From contig NZ_JACYOX010000009.1 of NCBI RefSeq assembly GCF_015352955.1, forward strand, positions 1 through 64,000: a stretch of DNA of 64,000 bases, in the 5' to 3' direction. The translations under genes and the position numbers were made by a program. The notes under the pieces are model-generated. The model was not told the origin of the DNA and did no database searches. It worked only from the letters and a program-made list of their open reading frames with translations. The stretch's first letter is position 1. Each line of letters begins with the position of its first letter. Origin of the DNA: Noviherbaspirillum soli (GTDB lineage Bacteria; Pseudomonadota; Gammaproteobacteria; Burkholderiales; Burkholderiaceae_D). This document shows positions 34,442 through 43,961 of the stretch, piece by piece.

Positions 34442-37400
34442 CTTGCCTGCTTCCCCTGCTTGTCTGCGGCGGCCCCGGCCATCGCATTCGGTTTGCGGTT
34501 GTGACGGTCGACCTTGCTGATCGCCGGGTCTTTCCAGGAACCGGCGATCTGGTACTCCATTGTAAAGGCGGCGGTCAGCGGGTCGCGCAGCACCAGTTGC
34601 GCAAGAAAGGTGCCGAGACCGATCACGGGGTTGACCATCAGGCCATAAGCGACGGAGGCAGCGCCCACGTTGATCTCGGGCAACACCACCACGTTCAGGT
34701 TCTGGGTTTCCTTGACGATGTCGACCGAGCCGTCGATCAGCACCGCCGCCGTGACGCTGCGCATCTTGAAGTTGTCGGTGTACATCACGCCATGGCTGAT
34801 GCTGGCATTGGCCACCACGCCGTCGAAGGCGAAGCCCTCGGAAAACAGGTCGCGGAAGTCCAGGGTCAGGCGACGCGGCAGGGATTGCAGGCTCAAGACG
34901 CCAAGCAGCTTGGCTGCGCCCGGGTCCACCTTCAGGAACTGCCCGGCCGCCATGTCGAGCTGCATCTGGCCGGACAGGCTGGCCATGTCGATCGAGAACG
35001 GCAGGCCGACCCAGTTCAGGTCGCCCTGCATGGTGCCGCGGCCGCCACGCAGCACATTGGCGAAGCCGAAGCGTTCCAGCAGCCGGCCGGCATCCGCGAC
35101 ATCGAGCTTGTAGTTCAGGCTGGACGCGTTCTGGCCATTGCGGATGATCCATTTGCCGGTGGCGTTGAGCGCACCGTCGGGATTGGCGATCGACAGCCTG
35201 CTGATCTGCCATTCCCGCTGTCCATTGACCCGGGCATTGTTGGCGGCCAGTTCCAGCCTGCCCATTTTCTTGCCGCCGAGCTCGAACCGGTCGGCGATGA
35301 TGTCCAGCGCCGGAATCTGCGTGGTGACGCTTTTTTCTTCGGTCAGATCGGACACGTCCGATGATGAAGCCTGCGGAATGATCAGCGAGGCCAGCCGGGC
35401 GCTCACCTTGCCCAGGCCACGGCCCGAACGCGACTCGCTCCAGGACACATGGCCGCTGGCCTGGGCCGAGTCGATGTTGGCCTGCCAGGCATTGTCGTCA
35501 TGGGAGGCGCCGACCACCACGTTTTCCAGCTTCCTGCCCATGATGATCAGTTCGGTCGCGCGCGCAGCCAGGATGTCGGGGTCGACATACTGGCCCATGT
35601 CGCTGTCGCCCGCGCGCTTGCCGCCGTCTCCGCTATCGCCGCTCTTGTCGCCGACGATGGACGATGCGGTGGCGCGCCAGGCGTCGGCATCCAGCCGGTC
35701 TACCGCCAGGTTGGCGACCAGTCCGCTGTCCGGCTGCGGCGCGGGCGCATTCACGCCGATGCCGCCGCGCACCACCTGCCATGCCGCCTGCCTGTCGTCC
35801 TGCTTGCGGCGGCTGTAGCGGGCTTCCATCATCCGGCCCAGCGTCAGCCTGAGTTCATCGCGCAGTTCGGCGCCCTGGCTGGAGGGCGCCGCTGACATGT
35901 CGAACCGGAAGGGCAAGGCATCGGCGCCGGCTTTCTTCAGCGGCGCCGGAAAGTCCAGGCCCAGGCCCTGCAGGCTGGACTCCACCACGATTTCCGGACG
36001 CTTGTTCTTCACGTTGATCTGGGCGCTGTAGCGGCTGCCGCCGCTGACATGCCCCAGCAGCCGCTGCATGGTCGGCGCCGGATAGGTGGCGCGCAGGCCG
36101 TCCGCCGTCATCGCACCCTCTGCGCGGATGGCGATCGTGCCGTCGCGCTGGCTGCCGCCGGTCACGCCGGCCTGGCCGCCCAGGAAAGCGGTGCGTATGC
36201 CGTTGAGCGAGAAGCCCTTTTCATGAAACTTCAGTTCGCCGGCGGTTTGCAGCAGCGGTGGAATCGCTGGCTGCAGCACGATGTCATTGTTCTGGAACTG
36301 CAGCGTGCCCTGCACCTTGGTCTCCTTCATCTGCGCCAGCGGCAGTTGCAGCCTGAGCGCCAGCCTGGCGTCACCGCTGCCCTGGCTTTCCTCGGTGAAG
36401 TGGCCTATCCATTCCGCCACCGGGCTGTTCCTGGTGAACTGCAGGAAGTCCTGCAGCGCGCCGCTGGCCGCGCCCCGTATGTCCAGCACATGCGCATGAT
36501 CGGCGAGGTCGGCGATCACCGCATCCACATTGCTCAGCCTGACCTTGCTGGTCTGGGCGCTGTCCGCGTGGATTTCCATGCGGCTGCGCTCGAACGTGAA
36601 TTTGCCGTTGATCCTTTCCAGCAGCGGCCACAGCGGCCGGGAGGCATCGTCGGCGAGGTCGCCGGGCGTGTAGTTGAGACGGCCCTCCTCGATATTTCCG
36701 GTGACCAGGAACTGGCCCTTCTGGCGCTGAGCGGCTGAGAAGGGAAAATGTGCCAGGTCGCCTTTCAGCACCAGCGCAACATCCCGGGCATGGCCTGCCT
36801 CCAGCGCGCCGGTCAGCCAGCCCCGCAGCTTGGGCGGGGTGGCAAGCGGCAGGAAACGACCAATCTCCGCCACGTTGAAGCCGTCGAGCTTGCCGGTCAG
36901 GTCCGCGGTGCCCGGCCCCGCGATATGGCCATCGACCAGGCTGGCCTGGTACTTGCCTCCCAACTGGCCCGTCATGCCCTGCCGGCTGAACTGCAGATGG
37001 CCGACATCGACCTGCAACTGCTGCTGGCGTCTTGCCCAGTTCGCCTGCAGCGCCAGGGTGTCGAACGGGAGCGCCGCTTCCGACAGCAGGCCCGGCAGAT
37101 GCAGGGTGGCGTCGGTCGATGCCAGCGTGATTCCGCCGCCGTGTTCGCTGGCGTCGATGCTGCCGGTGAGATTGGCAAAGCCCGGGGTGGCGCGCTGCTC
37201 GTCTTTCGCGGGCCGCGGCGCGATTGACAGGCCGCTGAACCGGCCCTTGACCTGGTAGGCGGAAATTTCCGGGAACTCGCCCTGCCAACTGGCCGTGAAA
37301 TCCTGCAGCCTGCCGCGTGGCGCGATGTCGGCCAGCAGATGGCGCCGGGTTTCGTCCAGCGGCAGGCGTCCGACGAAACTGGCAATGGTCTCCAGATCAA

Positions 37401-38592
37401 GGAGCGTGGCGCGCACTTCGGTGCGCGCTGGTGTCTGTTCGGTCGCGGCGACATGGGTTTCGCTGATGGTCGTGGGCGGCAGCCTCAGGCCATCGTCGGT
37501 TTCCATCGAAAAATCGGTGAGCGCAATGGCGTGGCCGAAAACCCCCAGCGTCGGCACGCCGTCTTCACCGCCGCCCAGCACTTCGCTGGCGGAAATGCGG
37601 CCCTGCGCCTGTTTCAGGCTGAGCGGTTCGAGTTCGGGCGCAAGCCGGGCCCACAGGCTGGTCAGCGCCAGGTCGGCAGTGAAACCGGCCACCCTGGCCT
37701 GATCGAAATCCAGCCAGGCACGGACCGCGCCCTTGCCTTCGCGCAGCTCGACCGGGTAATCGATGTAAGGACGCCAGCGTGCCAGCTCGGTGTCGCGCCA
37801 GTCGGCATAGAGGGTGCCGGTCCAGCGCCGCACATCCGAGATGCGGCGCGCAAACGACGGATGGCTGAAGTCGGCGCGCACGTCCATCGGCGCGCCCAGT
37901 TCGGCCGGCGGCGTTGCCTTGAACGCGAAACGATGATGCCGCCACTGGTTGCGCAACAGGAAATCCACCTTTTCCAGCCGCAACTCGGGTGCGCCGCGCT
38001 GCGCGTCGCGCCACCGGATCCAGCCATTGCGCACCACGATCTCGCGCTGCGACAGCAACCATTCCAGTCCCCTGCCATCTTCCGCGCCGCCCTTGTCGAT
38101 GTCGACGCCGCCAACGGACAGGACGCCCTCCGCGCTGCGCTCCACTTCCACATCCGGACGGTCGACCTGCAGGAAGTTCAGGCGCAGGTCGGCCACCATC
38201 AGCGACGTCCAGGACAGCGTGGCAGACACTTGCGGCAGGCTGAGCGCCGCCTGGCCATTGCGGTTGTGCACCACGACATCATTGAGCACCAGATGCGGAT
38301 TCAGGCCATGCCAGGAGGCGTGAATGGTGGATATGCTGACCGGCCGTGATAGCGCCTTGCTGGCCATCTGTTCAACATTCGGCTTGTAGCGGTCGATATT
38401 GGGCAAAACAACGTAGCGCAGCACCAGCACCGTGCTGCAAAACAGGAAATACAGCACCAGCAATCCGGTGAATGCCAGGCTCAATGCGTGATGCGTCATC
38501 CGGTTCAATACCCGGTATCCAAAGCGGATGCGCCGCCAGGCATGGGATGCCCAGTTGGCGATGCGATGGAAGAAGGCGCGTTGAGTAGACAT
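34438..38592 (-). CDS. yhdP: YhdP-family AsmA-like envelope lipid-transport protein
   Basis: A 1384-residue protein with one N-terminal helix (ALSLAFTGLLVLYFLFCST) and a very long periplasmic beta-rich body. It matches YhdP (DUF3971 and AsmA-like C-terminus). In E. coli YhdP works with TamB and YdbH to move phospholipids to the outer membrane. Recognisable segments are DLRLNFLQVDRPDVEVERSA near the N-terminus and LSGQMQLDMAAGQFLKVDPG with LGVLSLQSLPRRLTLDF near the C-terminus. The start is uncertain: 38592 (MSTQRAFF) is used, but 38619 or 38637 are possible. It is transcribed divergently from glnE. Confidence 0.9.
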   Translation of the reverse strand: MSTQRAFFHRIANWASHAWRRIRFGYRVLNRMTHHALSLAFTGLLVLYFLFCSTVLVLRYVVLPNIDRYKPNVEQMASKALSRPVSISTIHASWHGLNPHLVLNDVVVHNRNGQAALSLPQVSATLSWTSLMVADLRLNFLQVDRPDVEVERSAEGVLSVGGVDIDKGGAEDGRGLEWLLSQREIVVRNGWIRWRDAQRGAPELRLEKVDFLLRNQWRHHRFAFKATPPAELGAPMDVRADFSHPSFARRISDVRRWTGTLYADWRDTELARWRPYIDYPVELREGKGAVRAWLDFDQARVAGFTADLALTSLWARLAPELEPLSLKQAQGRISASEVLGGGEDGVPTLGVFGHAIALTDFSMETDDGLRLPPTTISETHVAATEQTPARTEVRATLLDLETIASFVGRLPLDETRRHLLADIAPRGRLQDFTASWQGEFPEISAYQVKGRFSGLSIAPRPAKDEQRATPGFANLTGSIDASEHGGGITLASTDATLHLPGLLSEAALPFDTLALQANWARRQQQLQVDVGHLQFSRQGMTGQLGGKYQASLVDGHIAGPGTADLTGKLDGFNVAEIGRFLPLATPPKLRGWLTGALEAGHARDVALVLKGDLAHFPFSAAQRQKGQFLVTGNIEEGRLNYTPGDLADDASRPLWPLLERINGKFTFERSRMEIHADSAQTSKVRLSNVDAVIADLADHAHVLDIRGAASGALQDFLQFTRNSPVAEWIGHFTEESQGSGDARLALRLQLPLAQMKETKVQGTLQFQNNDIVLQPAIPPLLQTAGELKFHEKGFSLNGIRTAFLGGQAGVTGGSQRDGTIAIRAEGAMTADGLRATYPAPTMQRLLGHVSGGSRYSAQINVKNKRPEIVVESSLQGLGLDFPAPLKKAGADALPFRFDMSAAPSSQGAELRDELRLTLGRMMEARYSRRKQDDRQAAWQVVRGGIGVNAPAPQPDSGLVANLAVDRLDADAWRATASSIVGDKSGDSGDGGKRAGDSDMGQYVDPDILAARATELIIMGRKLENVVVGASHDDNAWQANIDSAQASGHVSWSESRSGRGLGKVSARLASLIIPQASSSDVSDLTEEKSVTTQIPALDIIADRFELGGKKMGRLELAANNARVNGQREWQISRLSIANPDGALNATGKWIIRNGQNASSLNYKLDVADAGRLLERFGFANVLRGGRGTMQGDLNWVGLPFSIDMASLSGQMQLDMAAGQFLKVDPGAAKLLGVLSLQSLPRRLTLDFRDLFSEGFAFDGVVANASISHGVMYTDNFKMRSVTAAVLIDGSVDIVKETQNLNVVVLPEINVGAASVAYGLMVNPVIGLGTFLAQLVLRDPLTAAFTMEYQIAGSWKDPAISKVDRHNRKPNAMAGAAADKQGKQAR

Positions 38593-38720
38593 CGGAACCG
38601 GGGAAAAACGAACGGACATGCAAAAAAGACAGCGCATGTTCTCATGGATGGCAGCGATTCGCCGCCGGAAACCGCAAACCGCCCTAAAATAGCGAGTCCA
38701 TTTTCCCAGCGAGATTTCCC

Positions 38721-41432
38721 TTGGTCAACACCACCGCCTCCCGTTTCCTTGCCCGCTGGCGTCAGGCCGACGACAGCCGGCCGGCGCAACTTGCGCAAGC
38801 CGCGGCCGCACCGCTGACAGCCGACCGGTTCGCGCAACTGCTGCAAGAGGAAACCGATGCCGGCATGCCATTGCCGCGCGCGATGCGCCGGGTGCGCAAC
38901 CTGGTGATTGCCACCCTGATTACCCGTGACCTCGGCGGCCAGGCGGATCTTGCTGAAGTCGTGGAGACCATGTCCCGCTTCGCCGACTTCGCCGTGAATA
39001 CCCATCTGCAGGCCTTGACCTGCGATATGCGGGCGCTGTACGGCACGCCGGTTGGCGATGAGTCCGGCAAGGTGCAGGAAATGATCGTGCTGGGCATGGG
39101 CAAGCTGGGCGGTGACGAACTCAATGTGTCGTCCGATATCGACCTGATCTTCGTTTACCCGGAAGACGGCGAAACGGTGACCGACCAACCCGGCCAGCGG
39201 CAGCTATCGAATCATGAATTCTTCATCCGCCTGGGCAAGAAGCTGATCGGCGACCTGTCCGAAATCACCGAGGATGGCTTTACCTTCCGGGTCGACATGG
39301 CGCTGCGGCCGAACGGCGCTTCCGGCCCGCTGGTGGCCAGTTTCAACATGGTGGAGGAATATCTGATCGTGCAGGGCCGGGAATGGGAACGCTATGCCTG
39401 GGTCAAGGCCCGTGCGCTCACCGGCAATGAGGAAGATATTTCGACCTTGGACAATATCGTGCAGCCCTTTGTCTACAGGCGGTATTTGGACTTCAGTTCG
39501 ATTGACGCAATGCGCAACATGCATGCCCAGATCCGCGCGGAAGTACGGCGCCAGGAAGCACGCCATCCGGAACGCAGTCACAATGTGAAGCTGGGCCGCG
39601 GCGGCATAAGGGAAATCGAATTCCTGGCCCAGGTTTTCCAGCTGATACGCGGCGGACGCGAACTGGAATTGCGCGATCGTTCCACCCGCAGGACGCTGGA
39701 TGTGCTGGCCCAGAAGCGCCTGCTGGGCGAACATGAAGTCGAGCAGTTGCAGCATGCCTATGTCTTCCTGCGCAACCTGGAACACCGGCTGCAATACCTG
39801 GACGATGCCCAGACCCATACCCTGCCGGCCAATGAAGAAGACCGGCTGACGATTGCAAATATGGCGGGCTTTGAGGACATCCCCGCGCTGATGGCCGAAT
39901 TGCAAATCCATCGTTCGATCGTCGCCAAGCAATTCGATGACATGTTCAGCGAAAAGAAGCCGGCGCAAGCGGAGGAAGACAGCGCCGTCTCCGGACCCGA
40001 CCTGTCCGCAGTACTGACTGATGGCGATACCGAAGAAACGATCACCGCCCACCTGACGGCACTTCAATATGACAACCCGCTGATTGCGGCACGCCGCCTG
40101 AATAATCTCTGGACCTCGCCGCGCTTGCAGGCCATGCCCGAGAGCAGCCGCAACCTGATGGTTTCGCTGGTCAACAGTGCGCTGCCGGCGATTGCCGCGA
40201 TTGCCGACGACAGATCGGCCACGTTGGGCCGGCTGCTCGATTTCTTCGATACGATTGCCCGCCGCGCATCCTACCTCGCCTTGCTGACCGAATATCCGCA
40301 GGCCCTGCAACGGGTGATCCGGATGATGGCTGCCAGCGAATGGGCGGCCGGTTACCTGACCCGGCATCCCCTGCTGCTGGATGAACTGCTGGATGATCAG
40401 ACCTTGCGCTCACCGCCGGACTGGGCGGCATTCGCTGCCGAATGCCAGCGGCAACTGGATGCGGTGCCGGGTGACACCGAGCGCCAGATGGATGTGCTGC
40501 GTGAATTGCATCATGCGCAGCTGCTGCGCCTGCTGGCGCAGGACCTGGAAGGCGACCTGACCGTCGAACGGCTGGCCGACCATCTTTCCAGCCTGGCCGA
40601 TGTGCTGGTCAACGCCACCGTCACGGCAGCCTGGCAGACGGTGCGCACCCGCCATCGGGAAGTGCCGCGGTTTGCGGTGATCGCCTATGGCAAGCTGGGC
40701 GGCAAGGAACTGGGTTATGCATCCGACCTGGACGTGGTGTTCCTGTACGACGATGACGACCCCGAAGCGCCGGGCAATTACGCCCGCCTGGCCCAGCGTT
40801 TCATCACCTGGATGACCAGCCACACGCCGGCCGGCATCCTGTTCGATGTCGATATCGCGTTGCGCCCGGATGGCGCCAGCGGCCTGATCTGTTCCTCCAT
40901 CACCTCGTTCGAGAAATACCAGCTGTCTTCCGCCTGGGTCTGGGAACACCAGGCCCTGACCCGCGCCCGGTTCTGCGCCGGCGATGAAGAGATAGGCCAG
41001 CGCTTCGAGCAGCTGCGCGAGCGGGTGTTGCGGCTGCCGCGCGACCCGGACAAGCTCAAGCAGGAAATCCTGTCCATGCGCAGGAAAATGCATGACGCCC
41101 ATCCCAACCGCTCGCCCATGTTCGACCTGAAGCATGATGAAGGCGGCATGATCGACATCGAATTCATGGTGCAGTTCCTGGTGCTGCGCCATGCCGCGCA
41201 ACATCCCGAACTGACGGCGGACATCGGCAACATCGCCCTGTTGAAACTATGCGGCCAGCTAGGCCTGATCGATCACGCGCTGGCGCAGCCAGTGGCGGAC
41301 GCATACAGGAAGTTCCGGCGCCTGCAGCATCAGATCCGGCTGCAGGGCGAAGAACGGGCCAGGGTCGCGCCGGAGCGTATCGCCCAGGAGCGTGGTGACG
41401 TAGAGGCCTTGTATCAGCAGGTGTTTGCTTGA
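38721..41432 (+). CDS. glnE: Bifunctional glutamine synthetase adenylyltransferase/adenylyl-removing enzyme
   Basis: A 903-residue enzyme that attaches or removes AMP on glutamine synthetase in response to PII. Two nucleotidyltransferase domains are evident: the N-terminal (deadenylylating) GMGKLGGDELNVSSDIDLIF near residue 118 and the C-terminal (adenylylating) AYGKLGGKELGYASDLDVVF near 655. Each is followed by a helical GlnE linker/GlnD_UR_UTase-type region (VKLGRGGIREIEFLAQVFQL; LKHDEGGMIDIEFMVQFLVL). The only start fitting the frame is TTG at 38721; no good Shine-Dalgarno is seen, so the exact start is uncertain. Length is slightly short of the E. coli 946. Confidence 0.95.
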   Translation: MVNTTASRFLARWRQADDSRPAQLAQAAAAPLTADRFAQLLQEETDAGMPLPRAMRRVRNLVIATLITRDLGGQADLAEVVETMSRFADFAVNTHLQALTCDMRALYGTPVGDESGKVQEMIVLGMGKLGGDELNVSSDIDLIFVYPEDGETVTDQPGQRQLSNHEFFIRLGKKLIGDLSEITEDGFTFRVDMALRPNGASGPLVASFNMVEEYLIVQGREWERYAWVKARALTGNEEDISTLDNIVQPFVYRRYLDFSSIDAMRNMHAQIRAEVRRQEARHPERSHNVKLGRGGIREIEFLAQVFQLIRGGRELELRDRSTRRTLDVLAQKRLLGEHEVEQLQHAYVFLRNLEHRLQYLDDAQTHTLPANEEDRLTIANMAGFEDIPALMAELQIHRSIVAKQFDDMFSEKKPAQAEEDSAVSGPDLSAVLTDGDTEETITAHLTALQYDNPLIAARRLNNLWTSPRLQAMPESSRNLMVSLVNSALPAIAAIADDRSATLGRLLDFFDTIARRASYLALLTEYPQALQRVIRMMAASEWAAGYLTRHPLLLDELLDDQTLRSPPDWAAFAAECQRQLDAVPGDTERQMDVLRELHHAQLLRLLAQDLEGDLTVERLADHLSSLADVLVNATVTAAWQTVRTRHREVPRFAVIAYGKLGGKELGYASDLDVVFLYDDDDPEAPGNYARLAQRFITWMTSHTPAGILFDVDIALRPDGASGLICSSITSFEKYQLSSAWVWEHQALTRARFCAGDEEIGQRFEQLRERVLRLPRDPDKLKQEILSMRRKMHDAHPNRSPMFDLKHDEGGMIDIEFMVQFLVLRHAAQHPELTADIGNIALLKLCGQLGLIDHALAQPVADAYRKFRRLQHQIRLQGEERARVAPERIAQERGDVEALYQQVFA

Positions 41433-41524
41433 GTGGGGCCAGGTTTGCGGCGTGATAGCCGCCCAATAGCATTCCATGAGCCATCCGGAAAGCACCTCGC
41501 GGCCGGCCAATACAGTGCCTCGTG

Positions 41525-41553
41525 TTGCCGGAACGCTTCAAATAGAGGATAAT
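41525..41553 (+). promoter_or_regulatory. Sigma-70 promoter of the tRNA-Leu gene
   Basis: TTGCCG (41525-41530) and GATAAT (41548-41553) are separated by exactly 17 bases, placing the transcription start about six bases before the mature tRNA 5' end. Confidence 0.75.
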
Positions 41554-41565
41554 GCCGGCTGCGTT

Positions 41566-41652
41566 GCCGAGATGGCGGAATAGGTAGACGCACGGGACTC
41601 AAAATCCCGCGCTGGAAACAGCGTGCCGGTTCGATTCCGGCTCTCGGCACCA
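41566..41652 (+). tRNA. tRNA-Leu (anticodon CAA)
   Basis: An 87-base cloverleaf including encoded CCA. Acceptor GCCGAGA pairs with TCTCGGC; the anticodon stem CGGGA/TCCCG encloses loop CTCAAAA, giving anticodon CAA for UUG codons. A long variable arm (GCTGGAAACAGC), typical of class II tRNA-Leu, and the T-arm GCCGGTTCGATTCCGGC are present. The discriminator base is A. No integrase gene is nearby. Confidence 0.96.
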
Positions 41653-41659
41653 CTGATTG

Positions 41660-41690
41660 AACGGCCTCTAGCGATACGGGCCGTTTTTTT
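41660..41690 (+). terminator. Intrinsic terminator after tRNA-Leu
   Basis: AACGGCC (41660-41666) pairs with GGCCGTT (41679-41685) across a 12-base loop, followed by a run of T to 41690. It starts eight bases after the tRNA. The next stretch, 41691-42000, shows no gene or structure that I can support. Confidence 0.85.
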
Positions 41691-42000
41691 ATGGCTTGCC
41701 CGGTCGTGCAATCGCGCTGATGTCCTGCAGTGAACGGCTTGGCCACCGCATGATCTGCCGCGCCGAAAAAGCAGGCCCAGGCTGCATGCCGTTTCCGAGT
41801 TCCTTTCATCCTCTCCTGTGACTTGCCGGCAGCGGGATCGGAGCGCCGCTGCGCTGGCACTGCCCGCGATGACGGAAGCGGAACCATAAGCGCCTGTGAA
41901 GATACTCAATGCCGATCTCGGGTCTAAAGCAGAATAGCAAACACGAAAGACGGCGTTATAGCGCTGCTCTCTTTTCAACGTTGTATCTCACACAAGAACA

Positions 42001-43893
42001 GTGAACACCACTCCCCTACCCGCCGAAGCTGCCAGCGCTCTGCCATTGAAGAAAAACACATCCTTCCAACGGTTCTGGCTATATCTGAATGGTGCGCGAG
42101 CCCAGATGCATGCAGCGGTGCTGGTGCCCGTCGCTTTCGGTATCTGGTCGCTTCTGCTGGGCGCTGACAGCAATTGGGACTTGCGGAACTATCATCTCTA
42201 CAATCCGTTCGCGTTCCTGCATGACAAGCTTGGCACCGACTTTGCGCCGGCCGGCTTTCAAAGCTATTTCAATCCGCTTCTCGACATACCGTACTACCTT
42301 GCAATAAACCATCTGCCACCGCGCCTGCTTGGCTTCATGATGGGCGTGATCCATGGTCTTAATTTCGTGCTGGTCCTGGCGATCTGCCGCAAGCTGCTGC
42401 TCTGGCTGCCGGATACGAACAGGCAGCGCACGACTATCCTGCTCGCGCTTGCGGGATGCCTGACGGCCAATTTCCTGTCAGAGCTAGGGAGCACAATGGG
42501 AGACAACACCACCGCCCTGTTCTGCCTCGCATCGATACTGGTCACGCTGCATGCCATTCCCGCGCTCTCGGCCCGATCTGTCCACGCCATCTGGACGCTG
42601 GCGGCGGCGGGTGTGCTTGCCGGCATGGCTGCTGGCCTGAAATTGACGAATGCGCCCTATGCCGTGGCAATCTGCCTGGGCTTGTTGACACTGCCTGTTT
42701 CGATAGCGATGCGTGTTCAAGGTGCCTTCGCATTCGGGGTCGGCGTGCTGGCCGGGCTGGCAGGCACCGCCGGCTTCTGGTTCTACACAATGTGGCAGAC
42801 CTTTGGCAATCCATTCTTCCCGCAATTCAGCAATCTCTTTCCCAATCCGCTTGCGGGCGCGGGCGGCGTCACGGATACCTCATGGCTGCCCAAAACCCTG
42901 CTGCAACAACTGCTCTGGCCTTTCATCATTTCCGCAGATGCGAAAAAAGTGGGCCAGATTCCGCTTCGCTATGTGCTCTGGGCTATTGCCTATCTGCTCC
43001 TCATTCTGCTGGCAATACGAGGGCTTGCCGCAAAGATCCGGAAATCGGCGACGCAGCGTCTGGCGCCCGATGCCCGGTTCATCGTCATTGTGTTGGTGCT
43101 CGGGTTCATCCTGTGGATGAGGATCTTCAGCATCTATCGCTATCTGGTGCCAATGGACCTGCTGGCGCCGCTGGCCATTTACCTGCTTTTCACGCGGCTG
43201 CTTCCGTATTCGCGGGCCCACACCGCAGCATCGTGGGTTATTGCAATTTCCACGCTTCTGGTACTTCTGGGTGGATTCAAGACTTGGGGACATGAGGGAT
43301 GGAGCGACAAGCCCTTTCATGTCGATGTGCCGGCGCTTGCGGATCCGGCGCGCACCACCGTGCTGACTACCGAGGACGATCCGCCCTTCGGCTGGCTCGT
43401 CATGGCATTTCCACCGGAAGTCGCCTTTGCCCAGGTCAATGGCAATTTCCCGAAAGGTCCGGCCTTTTCAGCGAAGATCGAAAGCATGATCGCCGGCCGC
43501 AATGGCCCTGTCCATGCGCTGATCAAGGGTGAAGAAGATGTTTATCCCGAACGTGCGGCACGCATGAGGTCGCTGGCCGATCAGCTCGGCCTGACGAGTA
43601 CGCCTTCCAGATGCGCCGCGCTGCAATGGGTGATCGGCAGGTTCAAGCTCCGTGCGAGTGTTTCAGCGGCAGACCCGACCGCGAAGGACGCGGCTTGCCA
43701 ACTGCAGAAGCAGGCTCCTGATCCCTACCCGAATATCGATGCAGAGAACAAGGCGCATCAGGACAAGGCGCAACGGGTCCTGAGCACCTATGGCTATTTA
43801 CTGGACCCTCAAAGCTGCTCCCTGCACAGTGCGGGCATAGGGGATGACAGGCAAATGTTCCAGTGGTGCAGTGTCAAGCGGAGGACACGCTGA
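42001..43893 (+). CDS. Large multi-pass inner-membrane protein, GT-C-like, function unknown
   Basis: A 630-residue protein with a GTG start at 42001. After a 35-residue cytoplasmic tail there are about 10-11 hydrophobic helices up to residue about 430, then a roughly 200-residue soluble C-terminal domain. The segment ADSNWDLRNYHLYNPFAFL after the first helix resembles the first extracytoplasmic loop of polyprenyl-phosphate-dependent (GT-C) glycosyltransferases, with acidic residues at the membrane edge. The following YFNPLLDIPYYLAINHLPPR also fits. I cannot assign it to a defined family or substrate. It stands alone between tRNA-Leu and the convergent subtilase gene. The start and frame are well supported by codon usage and length. 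Confidence 0.75.
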   Translation: MNTTPLPAEAASALPLKKNTSFQRFWLYLNGARAQMHAAVLVPVAFGIWSLLLGADSNWDLRNYHLYNPFAFLHDKLGTDFAPAGFQSYFNPLLDIPYYLAINHLPPRLLGFMMGVIHGLNFVLVLAICRKLLLWLPDTNRQRTTILLALAGCLTANFLSELGSTMGDNTTALFCLASILVTLHAIPALSARSVHAIWTLAAAGVLAGMAAGLKLTNAPYAVAICLGLLTLPVSIAMRVQGAFAFGVGVLAGLAGTAGFWFYTMWQTFGNPFFPQFSNLFPNPLAGAGGVTDTSWLPKTLLQQLLWPFIISADAKKVGQIPLRYVLWAIAYLLLILLAIRGLAAKIRKSATQRLAPDARFIVIVLVLGFILWMRIFSIYRYLVPMDLLAPLAIYLLFTRLLPYSRAHTAASWVIAISTLLVLLGGFKTWGHEGWSDKPFHVDVPALADPARTTVLTTEDDPPFGWLVMAFPPEVAFAQVNGNFPKGPAFSAKIESMIAGRNGPVHALIKGEEDVYPERAARMRSLADQLGLTSTPSRCAALQWVIGRFKLRASVSAADPTAKDAACQLQKQAPDPYPNIDAENKAHQDKAQRVLSTYGYLLDPQSCSLHSAGIGDDRQMFQWCSVKRRTR

Positions 43894-43961
43894 ACAGGCG
43901 GTCCTGACATCCACCCGAATCAGCCGGGGCGCGACATGGCATCGCGCCCCTTCTTTCATGC

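Noticed and set aside
34439-35212. An N-terminal extension that would fuse about 255 residues to the nitrilase
   Set aside because: The extension overlaps yhdP in another frame and has no homology; the nitrilase starts naturally at MKKIAAIQMIS, four bases into the yhdP stop.
41566-41690. tRNA-Leu as an integration (att) site of a genomic island
   Set aside because: No integrase, no direct repeat of the tRNA 3' end found downstream, and the flanking genes look chromosomal.
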